From JAPEKQ01 sp964516845 (GTDB lineage Bacteria; Joyebacterota; Joyebacteria; Joyebacterales; Joyebacteraceae): DNA of 30,483 nucleotides. The first letter of the stretch is position 1, and each line of letters begins with the position of its first letter. The translations under genes were made by a program, and so were the position numbers. The stretch lies in the NCBI GenBank assembly GCA_964516845.1, contig CAZEXP010000026.1, forward strand, positions 1-30,483, read 5' to 3'. The notes below the pieces were generated by a model, which worked only from the letters and a program-made list of their open reading frames with translations, ran no database searches and was not told where the DNA came from. This document shows, in pieces, positions 25,984-30,483 of the stretch.

Positions 25984-27011
25984 GAACGAGCGACTTCGAC
26001 TACGAGCTTCCACCGGAGCTCATCGCGCAGTACCCGAGCGAGGAACGCGGCGGCTCGCGCCTGCTGGTCCTGCACAGGGACAGCGGTCGCATCGAGCATC
26101 AGCGATTCGCGGACATCGCGGAGTACCTGCGCGCCGGTGATGTCCTCGTCGTCAATGAGAGTCAGGTGCTCGCGGCCAGGTTCATCGGAACGAAGCGGGA
26201 CTCGGGTGGCCGGGCCGAGATGTTCCTCCTGCGAGAGCTTGGGCCCGCGCATTGGGAGGTACTCCTCAAGCCGGGCGCCCGGATCCGTGAGGGCATGGTG
26301 CTCTCGTTCGGCGACGGGAGCCTCAGCGCCAAGGTGGGGCCGACGCTGGCGGGCGGCAAGCGACAGGTCACCCTCACGGCGGACGGCGATCTGTCGACGG
26401 TCATGCAGGCGCTGGGTGAGGTGCCGCTCCCGCCGTACATCGGCCGCAGCCCCGAGCCGTCGGATCGGGAGCGTTATCAGACGGTCTACGCCCGGGTCCA
26501 GGGCGCCGTGGCAGCCCCGACCGCGGGGCTGCACTTCACCAAAGAGATGCTCGCGAGGCTTCGAGACCAGGGCCTGACCGTCGCGCCGGTGATCCTTCAC
26601 GTGGGGATCGGGACGTTCCGCCCGGTGCAGACCGATGATCCTGACGAGCACGAGATGGAGATCGAGCGGTACGATCTCGCTGAGTCGTCGGCGCGGATGA
26701 TCAACGATGCGCGGGCCGGCGGTGGAAGGATCGTCGCGGTCGGGACCACGTCGGTGCGCGTCCTCGAGTCGGTGGCGGACGAGAGCGGTGGCGTCCCTCC
26801 GGGCGCGGGTGAGACAGCGCTCTACATCCAGCCCGGGTACGAATACCGCGCCGTTGACGTTCTCATTACGAACTTCCACCTGCCGAAGTCGACGCTTCTG
26901 ATGCTCGTCAGCGCTTTCGGCGGTCACGAGAACGTCATGCGCGCATACCGTGAGGCCGTCGCCGAGCGATACGGATTCTACAGCTACGGGGACGCGATGC
27001 TCATCCTGTGA
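25980..27011 (+). CDS. queA: S-adenosylmethionine:tRNA ribosyltransferase-isomerase
   Basis: 343 aa from GTG 25980. It transfers and rearranges the ribosyl part of S-adenosylmethionine onto preQ1 in tRNA to make epoxyqueuosine, the step between Tgt and QueH. Motifs: FDYELPPELIAQYPSEERGG, RAGDVLVVNESQVLAARFIG, LPPYIGR, DRERYQTVYA, GAVAAPTAGLHFT, LHVGIGTFRPVQTDD, VGTTSVRVLESV, TNFHLPKSTLLMLVSAFGG, and the end YGFYSYGDAMLIL. Full length. Confidence 0.96.
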   Translation: MRTSDFDYELPPELIAQYPSEERGGSRLLVLHRDSGRIEHQRFADIAEYLRAGDVLVVNESQVLAARFIGTKRDSGGRAEMFLLRELGPAHWEVLLKPGARIREGMVLSFGDGSLSAKVGPTLAGGKRQVTLTADGDLSTVMQALGEVPLPPYIGRSPEPSDRERYQTVYARVQGAVAAPTAGLHFTKEMLARLRDQGLTVAPVILHVGIGTFRPVQTDDPDEHEMEIERYDLAESSARMINDARAGGGRIVAVGTTSVRVLESVADESGGVPPGAGETALYIQPGYEYRAVDVLITNFHLPKSTLLMLVSAFGGHENVMRAYREAVAERYGFYSYGDAMLIL

Positions 27012-27048
27012 GCCGCGCCGCGAATCACAGGACTGGACGGAGGCAGCG

Positions 27049-28200
27049 TTGATCGAGTTCCGCATCATCGCAGAGGACACGGAGACCGGAGCCCGGGCGG
27101 GCGAACTCGTCACGCCGCACGGCGTCATAGAGACGCCCGTGTTCATGCCCGTGGGGACGCAGGCGACCGTGAAGACGCTGGCGCCCTCGGACCTCCTGGA
27201 ACTCGACGCGCGTATCATTCTCTCCAACGCGTATCACCTCTTCCTCCGTCCGGGCGCCGACGTCATCCGCGAGGCGGGCGGGCTCCACGGCTTCATGGCG
27301 TGGGACCGCGCCATCCTCACCGACAGCGGCGGCTTCCAGATCTTCAGTCTGGGACACATGAATCGCGTGAAGGAGAACGGTCTCGAGTTCAAGTCGCATC
27401 TGGACGGCACCACGTTCTTCATGACCCCCGAGGACAACATGCAGCTCCAGCGCGATCTCGGAGCCGATATCATCATGGCATTCGACGAATGCGTGGCGTA
27501 TCCTGCGACCCACGAGCAGGCGAGGATATCGACCGAGCTGACGCTCCGGTGGGCCGAGCGGTGTCACCGGGCCTGGTCCGGCGACCCGCGGGAGCAGTCG
27601 CTCTTCGGGATCGTGCAGGGCGCGACGTATGCGGACCTGAGGGAGTCGTGCGCTCGCGCACTCGTGGAGTTGGAGTTTCCGGGCTATGCCATCGGCGGTC
27701 TGGCCGTGGGCGAACCGAAGCCGGTGATGCGTGAGATGATCGACGCGACGGTCGCGCTCCTCCCGCGGGAGAAGCCCCGCTACTTCATGGGGCAGGGGTT
27801 CCCCGAGGACATCGTCGGATCCGTGGCGCAGGGCGTCGACATGTTCGACTGCGTCATGCCGACGAGGAACGCGCGGAAGGGCTCGCTGTTCACGTCGCGT
27901 GGCCGGCTCGTCGTGAAGAACGCGAAGTACGCGCGCGATGACAGGCCGATCGATCCGGATTGCGACTGCTATGCCTGCCGGAACTTCTCGCGGCGGTATA
28001 TCCGTCACCTGTTTCGGTCCGACGAAGCGCTCGGTCCCCGGCTGGCGAGCATTCACAGTCTGGCGTTCTATTTGAACACGATGCGCGCAATGCGAGACGC
28101 CATCATCGCGGGGCGCTTCGCAGCGTGGCGCCGCGATTTCCACGAGAAGTACGACGCCGGTTGGGGTGACGAGGAGACGACCGATGTCGGCGGCGTTTGA
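27049..28200 (+). CDS. tgt: tRNA-guanine transglycosylase
   Basis: 383 aa from TTG 27049, chosen because GGAGG (27039-27043) lies 5 nt upstream and the product begins like other Tgt proteins (IEFRIIAEDTETGARAGEL). It exchanges guanine 34 for preQ1 in GUN-anticodon tRNAs. It shows ETPVFMPVGTQATVKTL, NAYHLFLRPG, ILTDSGGFQIFSLG (catalytic Asp region), GIVQGATYADLRE, IGGLAVGEPK, GVDMFDCVMPTRNARKGSLF and the zinc site DCDCYACRNFSRRYIRHL with a later His. Confidence 0.96.
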   Translation: MIEFRIIAEDTETGARAGELVTPHGVIETPVFMPVGTQATVKTLAPSDLLELDARIILSNAYHLFLRPGADVIREAGGLHGFMAWDRAILTDSGGFQIFSLGHMNRVKENGLEFKSHLDGTTFFMTPEDNMQLQRDLGADIIMAFDECVAYPATHEQARISTELTLRWAERCHRAWSGDPREQSLFGIVQGATYADLRESCARALVELEFPGYAIGGLAVGEPKPVMREMIDATVALLPREKPRYFMGQGFPEDIVGSVAQGVDMFDCVMPTRNARKGSLFTSRGRLVVKNAKYARDDRPIDPDCDCYACRNFSRRYIRHLFRSDEALGPRLASIHSLAFYLNTMRAMRDAIIAGRFAAWRRDFHEKYDAGWGDEETTDVGGV

Positions 28201-28241
28201 GCGCGCCCGCCGCGTGAAACCGATTGCGAGGAGGTGACACG

Positions 28242-29450
28242 ATGGGTTGGACAGGAAAGCTGCCTGACTCCCTGACATTGGACACGGGCGGAAAGATCGT
28301 GCTGCTCGTGGCCGACGGTCTGGGAGGACTGCCGCACCCGGAGACGGGGCTGACGGAACTTGAGACGGCGAAGACGCCGAACCTCGATGCGCTGGCGACG
28401 GAGGGGGCGACGGGTCTGCACGTTCCCATTGCACCGGGGTTGACCCCTGGAAGCGGACCGGCGCACATGGGGCTGTTCGGGTACGACCCGGTGGAGTATC
28501 TGATCGGTCGGGGCGTGCTCGAGTCGCTCGGCATCGGGTTCGAGCTTCGGGAGGGCGACGTCGCCGTTCGCATCAACTTCGCCACCCTTGACCCGAACGG
28601 GAACATCACGGACCGGCGCGCGGGTCGCATCTCGAACGAGCTCTGCGAGGAACTGTCGGCTCGTCTCGATACGATCGTGCTTCCCGGCGTCGAGCTGTTC
28701 TTCCGTCCGGTCAAGGAGCATCGGGCGGCACTCGTGCTTCGGGGCGACGGACTCACCGGTGATCTCAACGACACCGATCCCCAGGCGACCGGCGTCCCGC
28801 CGCTGCCGGTGACGGCGCGGCGGCCCGAGGAGGAGCGGACGGCCGAGCTTCTCAACGCGTTCGTCGCCAAAGCGCGTGAGATGCTGGCGGACCAGCCGAA
28901 GGCGAACGCCATCACGCTGCGGGGGATCGCCGAGCGCTCGAGGATCCCGACATTCGGCGAGCGGTACAAGCTGCGGGCCGCGGCGATCGCCGGATATCCG
29001 ATGTACCGCGGCGTCGCGGGTCTTGTCGGAATGGACGTTCTCCCGATCGCCGGGTCTCCCGACGCGATGACGACGATGCTCAGGGAGCACTGGGACGACT
29101 ACGACTTCTTCTTCATGCACTACAAGTACACCGATTCGACAGGTGAGGACGGGAACTTCGATGCCAAGGTCAAGGCGACCGAGGACTTCGACACGGTCAT
29201 CCCCGGCGTCCGGGCCGTGGGCCCCGACGTCATCCTTGTTACCGGCGACCACTCGACGCCGTCGGCGCTGGCGACGCACAGCTGGCACCCGGTGCCCGTG
29301 GCGCTTCTGAGCCGCGTGATCCGTCGCGATGGAAGCACGGCCTTCGGTGAGACCGCGTGTCTGACCGGTTCGCTGGGCAGGATGCGTGCGGTCGATCTCA
29401 TGTCATTGATGCTGGCGCACGCAGGTCGGCTCGCGAAGTTCGGGGCGTAG
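28242..29450 (+). CDS. apgM: Cofactor-independent phosphoglycerate mutase, archaeal type
   Basis: 402 aa from ATG 28242, with GAGGAGGTGA just upstream. It is an alkaline-phosphatase-superfamily enzyme that interconverts 3- and 2-phosphoglycerate in glycolysis. Motifs: IVLLVADGLGGLPHPETG (metal Asp), ETAKTPNLDALATEGATGLH, GLTPGSGPAHMGLFGYDP (nucleophile Ser region), RINFATLDPNGNITDRRAGR, FFMHYKYTDSTGEDGNFDAK, LVTGDHSTPSALATHSWHPV. It is distantly related in fold to the phosphodiesterases at 2745-7167 but a separate family. Its stop is 8 nt before lnt. Confidence 0.92.
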   Translation: MGWTGKLPDSLTLDTGGKIVLLVADGLGGLPHPETGLTELETAKTPNLDALATEGATGLHVPIAPGLTPGSGPAHMGLFGYDPVEYLIGRGVLESLGIGFELREGDVAVRINFATLDPNGNITDRRAGRISNELCEELSARLDTIVLPGVELFFRPVKEHRAALVLRGDGLTGDLNDTDPQATGVPPLPVTARRPEEERTAELLNAFVAKAREMLADQPKANAITLRGIAERSRIPTFGERYKLRAAAIAGYPMYRGVAGLVGMDVLPIAGSPDAMTTMLREHWDDYDFFFMHYKYTDSTGEDGNFDAKVKATEDFDTVIPGVRAVGPDVILVTGDHSTPSALATHSWHPVPVALLSRVIRRDGSTAFGETACLTGSLGRMRAVDLMSLMLAHAGRLAKFGA

Positions 29451-29458
29451 GGGGCCGC

Positions 29459-30483
29459 GTGCGGAGGTTACACGAGACGCTTCTGCTTCTGTTCGGATGC
29501 GGCGCCCTGGCTCTGGCGTTCCCTCCGGCGAACCTCTGGCCATTGGGGTTGGTCGGGCTCGTTCCGCTGTTTCATCTGGTGGGAGGGGGCCCGCACGGCG
29601 TAGGGTCTGACTCAGCCGTTTCCGGCGGACGCGCGGGACCCGGCTTCCCGGGCACCGGCGCCCACCACGGTCGGTCAGCGTTTCGCACAGGGTTTATCGG
29701 CGGCATCGCCTTCTTCCTCCCTCTCGTCTACTGGCTGGTCAAGCTCTCCTCGAACGAGATGGACAACCCGGTCCTCATGAGCGGTCCGCTCGTTCTGCTC
29801 GTTCTGCTCCAGTCGCTCTACTGGGGACTGGCGGCCGGTGTCTCGAGACTCCTTCTCCGACGCGGGGGGCTTCCACGTGTCCTCGTGCTGCCGGTCGTCT
29901 GGACCGCGTTCGAGTACCTGCGGTCGCTCTCGGTGCTCGGGTTCCCATGGGGGAACATCGGGTACGTGGGGACCGCCATCCCTGCCGTGATCCAGTTCGC
30001 ATCGCTCACCGGGCTTTTCGGCGTGACCTTCTGGTTCGCGCTGGTCAATGCGATCGTGCTCGAACTCATCGAGGGGAGGCGTAAGGTGCGCGTGCGGACC
30101 ATCGCGCTCGCCTCGCTTCTCCTGGTGCTTGCGCTTCCGCTGGCTCACGGGCTCGTCGTCATGTCGCGGGCGGCGGCACGGGACACCGTGCGGGTCGCGG
30201 TCATCCAGCCGAACGTCGAGGGGAAGAAGAAGTGGGACCCCGCGTTCCGCTATCTGAGCTATGAGCGTCTCGAGAGGCTGACGCGGCAGGCCGGCCGGCA
30301 GGGTCCCGACCTGATCATCTGGCCGGAGACGGCCGTGCCGACCTATCTCCGGACGGACGCGGTTCAGCTTGACTGGGCGAGACGGCTCGCTGCGGATGTC
30401 GACGCGGCGATCCTGACGGGGAGTCCCGACTTCGAGGGGCAGCCGGGGGAGAGGCCGCGATACTACAACGCGGCGCTTCTCGT
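29459..30483 (+). CDS. lnt: Apolipoprotein N-acyltransferase (partial, C-terminus off window)
   Basis: About 341 codons from GTG 29459 (AGGGGG 4 nt upstream) to the window edge, from an expected length of roughly 500-550. Several hydrophobic helices come first, then GFPWGNIGY, and the start of the nitrilase-like domain VAVIQPNVEGKKKWDP and LIIWPETAVPTYL, which contains the catalytic Glu; the Lys and Cys lie beyond the edge. The enzyme adds the third acyl chain to lipoproteins at the inner membrane. Between the second and third helices (about residues 43-73) is a Gly/Pro/Arg-rich insert (GGGPHGVGSDSAVSGGRAG, then PGFPGTGAHHGRS) not usual for the family. Its presence supports a diderm cell. Confidence 0.92.
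   Translation, partial: MRRLHETLLLLFGCGALALAFPPANLWPLGLVGLVPLFHLVGGGPHGVGSDSAVSGGRAGPGFPGTGAHHGRSAFRTGFIGGIAFFLPLVYWLVKLSSNEMDNPVLMSGPLVLLVLLQSLYWGLAAGVSRLLLRRGGLPRVLVLPVVWTAFEYLRSLSVLGFPWGNIGYVGTAIPAVIQFASLTGLFGVTFWFALVNAIVLELIEGRRKVRVRTIALASLLLVLALPLAHGLVVMSRAAARDTVRVAVIQPNVEGKKKWDPAFRYLSYERLERLTRQAGRQGPDLIIWPETAVPTYLRTDAVQLDWARRLAADVDAAILTGSPDFEGQPGERPRYYNAALL

Noticed and set aside
28242..29450. Phosphoglycerate mutase as a third member of the phosphodiesterase cluster
   Set aside because: It shares the superfamily fold only; its motifs are those of the archaeal-type mutase and it lies 19 kb away in another operon.

Overview
This window is 30.5 kb of GC-rich bacterial chromosome with a 100-N scaffold gap at 11821-11920, so it is probably a metagenome-derived scaffold. 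Starts are ATG, GTG and TTG, and genes are tightly packed, often with overlapping stop and start codons. A C-terminal sorting domain of the YPNPFNP type (type IX secretion style), dapL, queH, an Lnt/lipoprotein pathway and an anaerobic glycyl radical enzyme suggest a didermic, probably anaerobic member of the FCB-like candidate phyla (Eisenbacteria- or Krumholzibacteriota-like). That placement is inference. I saw no tRNA, rRNA, CRISPR array, transposase or prophage, and no gene-free stretch longer than about 210 bases.

Layout. (1) 1-2552, minus strand: a glycyl radical enzyme activase followed by a partial glycyl radical enzyme that looks like trans-4-hydroxy-L-proline dehydratase. (2) 2745-9173, plus strand: two paralogous alkaline-phosphatase-superfamily phosphodiesterases (the first membrane-anchored, the second a lipoprotein), a 65-aa ribbon-helix-helix-like protein, a three-TM protein of Oxa1/EMC3-like layout with a large extracytoplasmic domain, and a PHP-family phosphoesterase. 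This is the least explained part of the window and my best candidate for an undescribed system. (3) 9300-12603: two paralogous secreted 'GIGT' repeat surface proteins flanking a small type IX-sorted protein, each behind its own sigma70-like promoter. The second paralogue contains the assembly gap. (4) 12600-18105: a metabolic operon of dapL, folB, folK, deoxynucleoside kinase, panB, panC, an Ap4A-phosphorylase-like HIT protein and a LytR_C protein, ended by a strong hairpin terminator. (5) 18199-20043, minus strand: a PpiD/SurA-like foldase. (6) 20253-30483: an EF-G paralogue, yebC, ruvC-ruvA-ruvB, queH-queA-tgt (queuosine), archaeal-type phosphoglycerate mutase and the start of lnt.

Functional links. 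PanB needs methylene-tetrahydrofolate, which fits its place behind folB and folK. QueA, QueH and Tgt are steps of one tRNA modification pathway. RuvA, RuvB and RuvC form one Holliday-junction machine. Lnt would finish lipoproteins such as the one encoded at 4891-7167. Five sigma70-like promoters (TTGAnn, 16-17 nt, TAnnnT or close) lie before 2745, 9300, 10696, 11399 and 20253. Clear intrinsic terminators follow 10541, 11217 and 18105.
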